8,357 bases of DNA, from positions 1-8,357 of the forward strand of contig CAZIGW010000170.1 of the NCBI GenBank assembly GCA_964538565.1. Direction: 5' to 3'. Numbering within the stretch: the stretch's first letter is position 1; every line of letters begins with the position of its first letter. Both the position numbers and the translations under genes were made by a program. The notes under the pieces are model-generated. The model saw only the letters and a program-made list of their open reading frames with translations, was not told the DNA's origin and did not search any database. The DNA is from CAYVBN01 sp964538565. Lineage in GTDB: Bacteria; Pseudomonadota; Alphaproteobacteria; Rhizobiales; Xanthobacteraceae. Shown here in pieces: positions 1 to 5,253 of this stretch.

Positions 1-71
1 AGGAATCACGAGACGCATGCGGTCCCGGGCGTGCCTGCATCCGCTACTCCGAGCGGGGGCGCCGAACGCGG
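1..71. other. Short left-edge region without a supported gene
   Basis: These bases lie downstream of the minus-strand YidB-family gene. A short dyad (CCGCT at 41-45 with AGCGG at 52-56, six-base loop) could form a small hairpin after that gene, but the stem is only five pairs and no T-run follows it on the minus strand. I see no supported coding region; a neighbouring gene may begin outside the window. Confidence 0.4.
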
Positions 72-437
72 CTACGCGGCGGGCTCCTGCAGCTTCCCGC
101 CCGGACTCGCCTGATCGACGGCCGTCGGCAGCCGATCCGCCAGCAACTTCATCGCCTCGTCGACCGGCAGTCCGAGCTGGCGGGCGATCTGCTGCACCTG
201 TTCATTGCCAAGCGCCGCGCGAAGCTGCTCGGGGTTGATCGGCAGATTGCTGCCGCTGCCGAGCCACGACTGCACCTTGTCTTCCAGGCCGGCCGCCTTG
301 AGCTTGTCGACGATGCCTTGCAGTCCGCCCGTGTCGGATTTCGCCAACAGCGCGGACATCATGGCGGGAATCGTACCGGGCTCGACGCGCGCCCAGAGAT
401 TTTTGATTTGGTCGCTGGCTTGATCGAGAAGTCCCAT
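72..437 (-). CDS. YidB family protein (DUF937)
   Basis: A 121-residue protein of the YidB/DUF937 family, which has no established biochemical role. It opens with MGLLDQ, typical of the family, followed by amphipathic helices. The characteristic C-terminal block is NPEQLRAALG at about residues 69-78, then a helix with QIARQLGLP (about 83-91) and ADRLPTAVD near the end. There is no signal peptide or membrane segment, so it is predicted cytoplasmic. The start is well supported: AGGAGG lies seven bases upstream of the ATG on the minus strand. It is the last of three minus-strand genes, 57 nt after the 173-aa secreted protein gene, so it may be cotranscribed or have its own promoter. Family assignment is fairly secure; function is unknown. 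Confidence 0.87.
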   Translation of the reverse strand: MGLLDQASDQIKNLWARVEPGTIPAMMSALLAKSDTGGLQGIVDKLKAAGLEDKVQSWLGSGSNLPINPEQLRAALGNEQVQQIARQLGLPVDEAMKLLADRLPTAVDQASPGGKLQEPAA

Positions 438-474
438 GAGATCCTCCTCTGAGGGGGGCCGAGGGCGCTCGTGA

Positions 475-495
475 ATCCTTGGGTGTTCCCGGGAT
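475..495 (-). terminator. Possible weak hairpin at the end of the 173-aa gene
   Basis: The arms ATCC-T-GGG and CCCGGGAT pair over about eight base pairs (one G-U pair, one bulged T) around a TGTT loop, touching the stop codon of the minus-strand gene that ends at 495. No T-run follows on the minus strand, so as an intrinsic terminator it is weak. It could instead mark an mRNA boundary before the YidB-family gene. Confidence 0.25.
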
Positions 496-1016
496 CACGG
501 ATGCTTTTCGTTCTTCGCGGCATGAAAGCCGGAAGATGCGGTGTCTCGCTCGCACATGTAGGCGCCGTTCTTGGTCGTACCGTACGATTTGTATCCGCTG
601 AAGTGATAGACCTTGGAGTCGCGATTGACCCACACGACGGTGTCGCCCGGACAGCGCGACTTTGCCTGCGCCTCGCTGGCGAATTCCGCCGCGGCCGTTC
701 CGGCGGGCGCACGCCCGGTCGTACGCGGCGGGGTGGGGCGTGCCGCCGTTGCCGGTGCGGTGCGCGCCGGAACATTCGCGGCAGCCGGCGGCGCGGGCCT
801 GGCGGCGGAAGTCGTCGGCTGTGTCGCCGCGGTCTTGCCGGTGCACTCGGCGACATACGCCTTCTCGGTCTTGCCGCTCGCCTGCATGGCCGGCTTGTTG
901 GCCCGCCATTCGTCGCGGCAGGCTTTCGCGGTCTTCTGTTGGGCAAGGGCTGGGGCCGATACGGCAAGCAGGGAGAGCGCAATGGCAGACAGCAAACCAA
1001 GCGATCGTCGTTTCAT
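495..1016 (-). CDS. Secreted two-domain protein with Pro/Ala/Thr linker, function unknown
   Basis: A 173-residue protein exported by a clear Sec signal peptide: MKRRS, a hydrophobic core at 7-20, and a probable AXA cleavage site at APALA-Q (25/26). The mature N-terminal block (about 30-60) has two cysteines, C33 and C58, in a C-x24-C layout reminiscent of a single PsiF-type repeat. Residues 62-110 are a low-complexity Pro/Ala/Thr/Arg linker. The C-terminal block (about 112-173) has C122 and C155 and the pattern VVWVN-x-DSKVYHFSG, then GTTKNGAYMCE and GFHAAKNEKHP. This resembles the VWVNT..YH...YYG.T..G.YM.E block found in many bacterial small secreted proteins. The ATG is supported by AGGAG seven bases upstream. 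Role unknown; a periplasmic or cell-surface binding protein is a guess. Confidence 0.85.
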   Translation of the reverse strand: MKRRSLGLLSAIALSLLAVSAPALAQQKTAKACRDEWRANKPAMQASGKTEKAYVAECTGKTAATQPTTSAARPAPPAAANVPARTAPATAARPTPPRTTGRAPAGTAAAEFASEAQAKSRCPGDTVVWVNRDSKVYHFSGYKSYGTTKNGAYMCERDTASSGFHAAKNEKHP

Positions 1017-1037
1017 GGCCGCACTCCTGGGTTGAAT

Positions 1038-1087
1038 GACGGCGGGATGCCGGCGCGCGTGCCGAACACGCCGCGGTGCCCGCCGTC
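1038..1087. repeat. Perfect 9-bp inverted repeat between two minus-strand genes
   Basis: GACGGCGGG at 1038-1046 is the exact reverse complement of CCCGCCGTC at 1079-1087, with a 32-nt interior that can form a smaller hairpin (GCGTG 1057-1061 with CACGC 1067-1071). It lies in the 103-nt gap between the end of the PsiF-family gene and the start of the 173-aa secreted protein gene. It may be a terminator or RNA structure for the PsiF-family transcript; no T-run follows, so termination is unproven. Confidence 0.4.
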
Positions 1088-1119
1088 GGAGAAAACCGGA
1101 TGTCCGCTCGTTTCGCGAG

Positions 1120-1371
1120 CTATTGCGCGCCTACCGCGTCATCGATGCATTTCTTCGTGAAGCTCGTCTTCGCCGCGCCCGCGAGCTTCTTGGACTGGGC
1201 GGACGCATCGCAGGAACTCCTTGCGTCGCGCTGGCACTTGCCCATGAAGCTCGTCAAAGCCGCGCCGGCGAGCTTCTTGTCGGCCGCCTGCTGCTGGCAG
1301 GTTGCCGCGAACGCACCGGAGGTATCGAGCAGGAAACCGACGGCGAGCGCCGCCGAGACGATCCTTCGCAT
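1120..1371 (-). CDS. PsiF repeat family secreted protein
   Basis: An 83-residue exported protein. After MRRIVSAALAVGFLL and a cleavage site near GAFAA (22-24), the mature part is two tandem PsiF-type repeats. The first is C25...KKLAGAALTSFMGKC46 and the second is C54...KKLAGAAKTSFTKKC75, each a C-x20-C unit with the shared KKLAGAA-x-TSF core. E. coli PsiF is phosphate-starvation inducible, but the family's molecular function is not known and no Pho box is evident here. The internal ATG at 1371 is chosen over longer in-frame extensions because it begins the signal peptide and has AGAGGAG about six bases upstream. It faces the plus-strand 98-aa gene across a 441-nt gap, and the 173-aa secreted protein gene lies downstream on the same strand. 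Confidence 0.9.
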   Translation of the reverse strand: MRRIVSAALAVGFLLDTSGAFAATCQQQAADKKLAGAALTSFMGKCQRDARSSCDASAQSKKLAGAAKTSFTKKCIDDAVGAQ

Positions 1372-1688
1372 ATGTTGTCTCCTCTGATCGAGAGGGATGA
1401 AGGCGTCACCATCGCACCGGGCGCTTGCGGTCTGATGCTTTCGACGAGTGCCCGTGCGGCCCTTATGAGAATTGTCCTGATCGCGGGACCGAGCCGCGAC
1501 GCTAGTGAATGCCGGGCACGTCGCGGCGGTTCCCTGCGATCGCGTTTGCGTCTCAGACGAAGATGGCTGAAGGCCGGCGCCGCCCGGCAAGGGCCGGCGC
1601 GGGCCCGAGGACAAGGGTGATCCGGGCCGTCGGGGTCGCAAGCGGCCGGCCGCGAAGGTGCCCTGATCCTGCCATGTTGCTTGCTGTC

Positions 1689-1720
1689 GGCTGAACCGGA
1701 CCCTCACGGCCGGTTCAGCC
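1689..1720. repeat. Perfect 11-bp inverted repeat (hairpin), not adjoining a gene end
   Basis: GGCTGAACCGG at 1689-1699 pairs perfectly with CCGGTTCAGCC at 1710-1720 around a ten-base loop. It has the size of an intrinsic terminator stem but no T-run on either side and no gene ending next to it: the nearest supported genes start 318 nt to the left and 93 nt to the right. It could be the 3' hairpin of an unannotated small RNA, a leader structure, or a dyad operator. Confidence 0.55.
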
Positions 1721-1753
1721 CCTCCGCACGATCATTCAAGGGTCCGGCAGGTC

Positions 1754-1772
1754 GCGCCGATCGGGTCGGCGC
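1754..1772. repeat. 7-bp inverted repeat in the leader of the 98-aa gene
   Basis: GCGCCGA at 1754-1760 pairs with TCGGCGC at 1766-1772 around a TCGGG loop. It is the second of three dyads leading up to the 98-aa gene. Short GC stems are expected by chance in DNA this G+C rich, so on its own it is weak evidence. Confidence 0.35.
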
Positions 1773-1784
1773 CCGCGAAAAGAC

Positions 1785-1798
1785 CTTCCGGCCGGAAG
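1785..1798. promoter_or_regulatory. 14-bp perfect palindrome next to the ribosome binding site
   Basis: CTTCCGGCCGGAAG is a perfect palindrome with no spacer, ending two bases before the GGAGG at 1801-1805 of the 98-aa protein gene. A palindrome without a loop is more like a dimeric regulator site than an RNA hairpin, but the binding protein is unknown and chance occurrence is possible. Confidence 0.35.
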
Positions 1799-1812
1799 AC
1801 GGAGGATGAGAC

Positions 1813-2109
1813 ATGCGCAGGTTGCTTCTCGCAGTGGCGGCGGTCCCCATGATGCTGGCGGCCGGCTTCGGCGGGCCCGCCAACGCGATGCCGCTCGCAG
1901 GCCCCGCCCCGGCGGCGGTTGCGGCCGGCCTCTTGCAGCCGGTCGACTATCATTGCCGGCCGGTCTGGCGCTGCGGCTATTGGGGTTGCGGATGGCGACG
2001 GACATGCTGGTGGAGGGGCGATGGCGACGACTATCGCTTCCACTGGCGCGACCGGGACGACTGGCGCGGCCGATATCGCGACGATCGACGCGACCCGCAT
2101 CGCTGGTGA
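1813..2109 (+). CDS. Small secreted Cys/Trp/Arg-rich protein, function unknown
   Basis: A 98-residue protein. It begins with a signal peptide (MRRLLLAVAAVPMMLAAGF, probable cleavage at ANA-M, 25/26). A short Pro/Ala stretch follows, then a compact cysteine/aromatic block at 46-67 with C48, C54, C59 and C65 in the pattern YHCRPVWRCGYWGCGW...CWW. The C-terminal tail (68-98) is almost entirely Arg, Asp, Trp, Tyr and His, built on repeated RD/DR/DW pairs. Proteins of this general style, signal peptide plus GCGW-like block plus charged aromatic tail, are common in Hyphomicrobiales and uncharacterised. GGAGG at 1801-1805, seven bases upstream, fixes the ATG. The gene stands alone on the plus strand and converges on the 149-aa gene. 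Export is well supported; function is unknown. Confidence 0.8.
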   Translation: MRRLLLAVAAVPMMLAAGFGGPANAMPLAGPAPAAVAAGLLQPVDYHCRPVWRCGYWGCGWRRTCWWRGDGDDYRFHWRDRDDWRGRYRDDRRDPHRW

Positions 2110-2134
2110 AGATCGCCGGCTGATGTCCAAGGCT

Positions 2135-2159
2135 GCCGGGGCCCCGATGGCGCCCCGGC
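2135..2159. terminator. Candidate bidirectional terminator hairpin between convergent genes
   Basis: GCCGGGGC at 2135-2142 pairs perfectly over eight G+C pairs with GCCCCGGC at 2152-2159 around a nine-base loop. It lies 25 nt after the stop of the plus-strand 98-aa gene and 63 nt after the stop of the minus-strand 149-aa gene, the expected place for a shared terminator. There is no U-tract on either strand, so it may act with Rho or only as an RNA 3'-end stabiliser. Confidence 0.45.
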
Positions 2160-2222
2160 GGTCTCGCCCGGCCGCTCGGACCTCGAAGCCGATCGAGGAC
2201 GGAAAGTCCGGTCGGGCTCGGC

Positions 2223-2672
2223 TCAGGACCAGCTCAGCGTGATTCCGATGTCGCCCGGCATGCCGTTCGGCCAGTCGATGATCTGATATCTGATCTTGTA
2301 GCCGCGCGGGCGCAGGTGGTCGTACCACAGCTGATACAGCTCCTTCGCCGCGCCGCTCAGCGTGTTCTCCCAGCCGGCTTCGCCCTCGTTGATGGCGCGC
2401 CCGTGGTCGGTGCACAGCGCGTTGGGAAAGCGATAGACCTGCACTTCGGTCAAGCCGCTTTCGACCGCGCGGCGGATGATGCGCGCGCCGCGACGAATCT
2501 TCTCCTCGTCCGTGAGCCCCGAGGGCCTCATCAGCCGCTCGATCAAAGCCTTCTTCTCGGCTTCCGCCTCGGCCTGTTGGCGCACCGCGTCGGAGGCCTT
2601 CTGGGCCTCGGCGAGCGCGATCTGCTGCCTCAAGTCCTTCGCGGTGGGCAGGGTGTCGATGGTCACTGCCAT
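2223..2672 (-). CDS. Uncharacterised 149-aa cytoplasmic protein behind a FixK/FNR-type promoter
   Basis: I do not recognise a named family. Residues 10-48 are a strongly helical, Ala/Glu/Gln/Lys-rich stretch likely to form a coiled coil, followed by RPSGLTDEEKIRRGARIIRRAVESG (helical, charged; about 49-73). The C-terminal half is more globular: VQVYRFPNALCTDHGRAIN (about 78-95), then GWENTLSGAAKELYQLWYDHLRPRGYKIRYQIIDWPNG and a final IGITLSWS. There is one cysteine (C87) and no signal peptide or membrane segment. The ATG has GGAG six bases upstream. A FixK-like box with a TATGAT -10 lies about 70-115 nt upstream, so it is probably induced at low oxygen together with the divergent operon. A GTG-initiated ten-codon open frame with its own strong Shine-Dalgarno overlaps the start codon. 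Confidence 0.8.
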   Translation of the reverse strand: MAVTIDTLPTAKDLRQQIALAEAQKASDAVRQQAEAEAEKKALIERLMRPSGLTDEEKIRRGARIIRRAVESGLTEVQVYRFPNALCTDHGRAINEGEAGWENTLSGAAKELYQLWYDHLRPRGYKIRYQIIDWPNGMPGDIGITLSWS

Positions 2673-2695
2673 GATGCGCTCCGTTCAACTCGCAC
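2663..2695 (-). other. Possible ten-codon leader reading frame overlapping the 149-aa gene start
   Basis: On the minus strand, GAGGAGG (2707-2701) is followed after five bases by a GTG at 2695, opening a frame of ten codons (MRVERSASWQ). It ends in TGA at 2665-2663, just inside the 149-aa gene whose ATG is at 2672. This Shine-Dalgarno is stronger than the GGAG used by the gene itself. Ribosomes ending there would be placed over the downstream ATG, which would fit translational coupling. It is unproven and could be chance. Confidence 0.25.
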
Positions 2696-2746
2696 GTCGT
2701 CCTCCTCGATAGGGAACGCGGAACGATATTCCAGGTCTTGGTGGCG

Positions 2747-2752
2747 ATCATA
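2747..2752 (-). promoter_or_regulatory. -10 element TATGAT of the 149-aa gene promoter
   Basis: Read on the minus strand, 2752-2747 is TATGAT, five of six matches to TATAAT. It lies 21 nt from the edge of the FixK-like box at 2774-2787, which would centre that box about 40-41 nt upstream of a start near 2740, the class II activator arrangement. The predicted leader to the ATG at 2672 is about 68 nt. Confidence 0.6.
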
Positions 2753-2773
2753 CGCAAGCGTGACCACACTCGC

Positions 2774-2787
2774 TTGATCTTGCGCAA
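2774..2787 (-). promoter_or_regulatory. FixK/FNR-type binding site (left box)
   Basis: TTGATCTTGCGCAA fits the FixK/FNR-family pattern TTG(A/C)-N6-(T/G)CAA exactly, with half-sites TTGAT and, on the other strand, TTGCG. Its position relative to the TATGAT element on the minus strand is that of a class II CRP/FNR-family activator site, so it is assigned to the 149-aa gene. Which family member binds (FixK, FnrL, AadR and others) cannot be told from the site. Confidence 0.7.
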
Positions 2788-2897
2788 GTCGAGAACGGCC
2801 GCTCGCCGCGTTGACTCTTGCTCGGAGCGCGCCGCGCGACGGTATTTTCGTCAGCACTTCTTCGCGCGAGAGCGCGAACACCCCGCGCGTCGCGAAG

Positions 2898-2911
2898 TTG
2901 CGTTAAGTCAA
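2898..2911 (+). promoter_or_regulatory. FixK/FNR-type binding site (right box), upstream of the DUF3141-pta-ackA-fabI operon
   Basis: TTGCGTTAAGTCAA matches TTG(A/C)-N6-(T/G)CAA exactly, with half-sites TTGCG and, on the other strand, TTGAC. It lies 127 nt before the operon's first start codon. Exactly 21 nt beyond it on the plus strand is TAGCGT (2933-2938), which keeps the key T, A and final T of a -10 element, so a class II promoter starting near 2945 is plausible. The opposite direction offers no reasonable -10. Confidence 0.65.
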
Positions 2912-2932
2912 TGGATCGATTGATCGGCCTGA

Positions 2933-2938
2933 TAGCGT
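2933..2938 (+). promoter_or_regulatory. Weak candidate -10 element of the operon promoter
   Basis: TAGCGT shares the first T, the A and the last T with TATAAT. It sits at the same 21-nt distance from the right FixK-like box as the TATGAT of the divergent promoter does from the left box. A weak -10 is typical of activator-dependent promoters, but the call rests mainly on spacing. The resulting leader would be about 94 nt. Confidence 0.35.
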
Positions 2939-3005
2939 CGCGGCCAATCGCCCGACGTATCCAATCCAGGGACTTCGACCCGCGCCCTCGCAAACGTGAA
3001 GGCCC

Positions 3006-3022
3006 CGGGACGACGGGTCCCG
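3006..3022 (+). promoter_or_regulatory. Small hairpin just upstream of the operon ribosome binding site
   Basis: CGGGAC at 3006-3011 pairs with GTCCCG at 3017-3022 around a five-base loop. It ends two bases before the GAGAGG (3025-3030) that precedes the ATG at 3039. It could shape access to the ribosome binding site in the operon leader or stabilise the mRNA 5' end; six GC-rich pairs may also be chance. Confidence 0.3.
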
Positions 3023-3038
3023 ATGAGAGGCCGAAATC

Positions 3039-5249
3039 ATGCCGCAGCCGGCGAGCAATTTTCCCGCACTCGCCTACGGGATCGACGCGTTCCAGCGCAG
3101 CGTCCTGTTCTGGGACGTCATGCGCCGCCGGGGAAATGTCTACCGCGAACGCCTGGCGCTGAATGCGCCGCACGTGCTCGACTATCGCGTGGAACTCGTT
3201 CTCGACGGCCGCACGCTCGGTCGCCCGGTGAACTACGGCCTGGTGCGCATCGTGCCGCCGGCCGGACTCGAGACCGATCCGACGTTGCGGCCTTTTGTCG
3301 TCGTCGACCCGCGCGCCGGCCACGGCCCGGGGATCGGCGGCTTCAAGGCCGACAGCGAGATCGGCGTCGCGCTCGAAGCGGGCCATCCCTGCTACTTCGT
3401 CGGATTCCTGCCGGAGCCCGTGCCGGGCCAGACCATCGAGGATATCGCGCGGGCCGAGGCGGTCTTCCTCGAAAAGGTGATCGCGTTGCACCCCGACGCC
3501 GACGGCAAGCCCTGCGTCATCGGCAACTGCCAGGCCGGATGGGCGGTGATGATGCTCGCCGCCACGCGACCGGAATTGTTCGGGCCGATCATCGTGGCCG
3601 GCGCGCCGCTCTCCTACTGGGCCGGCGTGCGCGGTCGCAATCCCATGCGCTACTCGGGCGGACTGCTGGGCGGAAGCTGGCTGACCGCGTTGACCGGCGA
3701 TCTCGGCCACGGCCGGTTCGACGGCGCCTGGCTCGTGCAGAATTTCGAGAACCTCGATCCGGCGAACACCCTGTGGAGCAAGCAGTACAATCTCTACTCG
3801 AAAATCGACACGGAGGCCGAGCGCTATCTCGGATTCGAACGCTGGTGGGGCGGGCACATCGACCTCAACGCCGAGGAGATCCAGTTCATCGTCGACGAGC
3901 TGTTCGTCGGAAACAAGTTGGCGTCGGGCGAGATCACTTTCTCCGATGGCATCGCGGTCGATCTTCGCAACATCCGCTCCCCGATCGTGGTGTTCTGCTC
4001 GAAGGCCGACAACATCACCCCGCCGCAGCAGGCGCTCGACTGGATTCTCGACCTCTACGGGAGCGTCGACGAGATCCGCTCGTATGGCCAGACCATCGTC
4101 TACACGATCCACGAATCCCTCGGGCACCTCGGCCTGTTCGTGTCCTCCCGGGCGGCCCGCAAGGAGCACGAACAATTCGCCAGCAACATCGATCTCATCG
4201 ACGTGCTTCCGCCCGGTCTCTACGAAGCCGTGCTCGAACCGAAGGTGCAAGGCACGGTCAACCCCGACCTCGTGGGCGGCGATTGGCTCATGCGGTGCGA
4301 GCCGCGCACGCTCGAAGACATCAGGGCGCTCGGCGGCAATGACGACGCCGACGAGCGGCGCTTCGCGACCGCCGCGCGCGTCTCGCAACGCAATCTCGCT
4401 CTCTATCGGACGTTCGCCCAGCCGTTCGTGCGCGCCCTTGTCGACAATTCGCTGGCGGAATGGATTCATCGGCTGCACCCGCTGCGGCTGCAGTTCGAGA
4501 TCTTTTCCGACGCCAATCCAATGATGAAGGCCGTGGAGCCGGTTGCGCGATGGACCCGAGAACACCGCGCGCCCGTGACCGCCGACAATCCGTTCCTCGC
4601 CTGGCAGGAGCAGGTGTCGCGGCAGATGGTCGCCATGCTCGACGCCTGGCGCGACGCGCGCGACGCCGCCGCCGAATGGTCTTTTCTCGCCGTCTACGGG
4701 TCGCGCCCGCTGCAGGCGTTCGCCGGCATCGACCCGGCCGACACGCATCCGATGCGGCAGGCGGCGAGGAGCGCGCTGCACCGCGAATTGCTGCGAATCC
4801 GCATCGGCGAGCTGAAATCGCGCATCGCGACGGGCGGGGTGCGCGAGGCGATCGCGCGCGCGACGCTCTACGTCGGGATGGGAACCGGCGTGGTCGACGA
4901 ACGCGGGTTCGAAATCGTCCGACGGCTGCGCCGCGCGCAGACCCAGATGCCGCGCCTCCCGCTGCCGGCCTTCAAGGCGCTCGTGCGTGACCAGTACTTC
5001 ATGCTGCTGCTGGACCGGCCGGCGGCGCTCGCCGCCCTGCCGGCGCTCCTGCCGAAGGAAGCCGATCAGCGCACCGGCGCGTTCGCGATCGTCCAGCAAG
5101 TCATTTGCGCGCGCGGGCGGCCGGAAGGCGAGGTGGAGAGCCGGCTGCGGGAAATCGCCCGAATGTTCGGCGTCGACGAGAAGATGTCCGAGAGACCATC
5201 CGCCGCGCTTATGCCGGCGAACGGCCGTGATCGGCGCAAGGCCTCGTAG
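3039..5249 (+). CDS. DUF3141 protein: PHA-synthase-like alpha/beta hydrolase with cysteine nucleophile
   Basis: A 736-residue cytoplasmic protein of the DUF3141 family (alpha/beta hydrolase fold, related to polyhydroxyalkanoate synthases). The N-terminal segment has YGIDAFQRSVLFWDVMRRRGN at about 13-33, like the leader region of these proteins. The nucleophile elbow is GNCQAG at 162-167, with Cys164 where lipases have Ser, as in the G-x-C-x-G box of PhaC enzymes. SKADNITP at 321-328 offers the acid Asp324, and LGHLGLF at 361-367 offers His363, giving a plausible Cys-Asp-His triad in the right order. Residues about 450-720 are helical, with LYVGMGTGVVDERGFEIVRR near 610-629, and resemble a TerB-like domain (low confidence). 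The start has GAGAGG eight bases upstream. It is first in an operon with pta, ackA and fabI. True substrate is unknown; PHA synthesis, depolymerisation or acyl transfer are all possible. Confidence 0.85.
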   Translation: MPQPASNFPALAYGIDAFQRSVLFWDVMRRRGNVYRERLALNAPHVLDYRVELVLDGRTLGRPVNYGLVRIVPPAGLETDPTLRPFVVVDPRAGHGPGIGGFKADSEIGVALEAGHPCYFVGFLPEPVPGQTIEDIARAEAVFLEKVIALHPDADGKPCVIGNCQAGWAVMMLAATRPELFGPIIVAGAPLSYWAGVRGRNPMRYSGGLLGGSWLTALTGDLGHGRFDGAWLVQNFENLDPANTLWSKQYNLYSKIDTEAERYLGFERWWGGHIDLNAEEIQFIVDELFVGNKLASGEITFSDGIAVDLRNIRSPIVVFCSKADNITPPQQALDWILDLYGSVDEIRSYGQTIVYTIHESLGHLGLFVSSRAARKEHEQFASNIDLIDVLPPGLYEAVLEPKVQGTVNPDLVGGDWLMRCEPRTLEDIRALGGNDDADERRFATAARVSQRNLALYRTFAQPFVRALVDNSLAEWIHRLHPLRLQFEIFSDANPMMKAVEPVARWTREHRAPVTADNPFLAWQEQVSRQMVAMLDAWRDARDAAAEWSFLAVYGSRPLQAFAGIDPADTHPMRQAARSALHRELLRIRIGELKSRIATGGVREAIARATLYVGMGTGVVDERGFEIVRRLRRAQTQMPRLPLPAFKALVRDQYFMLLLDRPAALAALPALLPKEADQRTGAFAIVQQVICARGRPEGEVESRLREIARMFGVDEKMSERPSAALMPANGRDRRKAS

Positions 5250-5253
5250 GCCG

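Larger units (their letters stand above)
1372..1812. other. 441-nt divergent intergenic region with several dyads
   Basis: This region separates the minus-strand PsiF-family gene from the plus-strand 98-aa protein gene. I find no convincing coding region; the short open frames lack ribosome binding sites and have Arg/Ala-rich out-of-frame composition. The right part holds three successive inverted repeats (1689-1720, 1754-1772, 1785-1798) ending next to the ribosome binding site at 1801-1805. The left part, near 1372-1500, should hold the PsiF promoter, but I could not identify a convincing -35/-10 pair. No FixK, Pho or ECF-type site was clear. Confidence 0.5.

Noticed and set aside
1509..1694. 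61-aa plus-strand frame ending at the orphan hairpin
   Set aside because: No ribosome binding site and Arg/Pro/Ala-rich out-of-frame composition; not convincing as the gene that the hairpin would terminate.
1692..1715. TGAAC...GGTT as a possible EcfG-type general stress promoter
   Set aside because: Both elements deviate from GGAAC and CGTT and the spacer is about 15 nt instead of 16-17; the similarity comes from the inverted repeat.
2663..2881. 72-aa GTG-initiated minus-strand frame crossing the divergent promoter region
   Set aside because: It would read through the left FixK-like box and TATGAT element, lacks a ribosome binding site and has no family resemblance. Only its last ten codons, with their own Shine-Dalgarno, are kept as a possibility.
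2811..2934. Other partial FixK half-sites (TTGACTCTTG at 2811, TTGATCGGCC at 2920)
   Set aside because: Neither has a matching (T/G)CAA half-site at the required six-base spacing.
2880..3038. Pho box upstream of the operon, expected from the phosphate-regulated pta-ackA operon of Sinorhizobium
   Set aside because: No pair of CTGTCAT-like repeats with proper spacing is visible.
2748..5099. 783-codon open frame on the minus strand opposite the DUF3141 gene
   Set aside because: Its residues are Arg/His/Asp/Val-rich with no recognisable domain, typical of the antisense shadow of a high-G+C gene. The plus-strand frame has catalytic motifs and a ribosome binding site.
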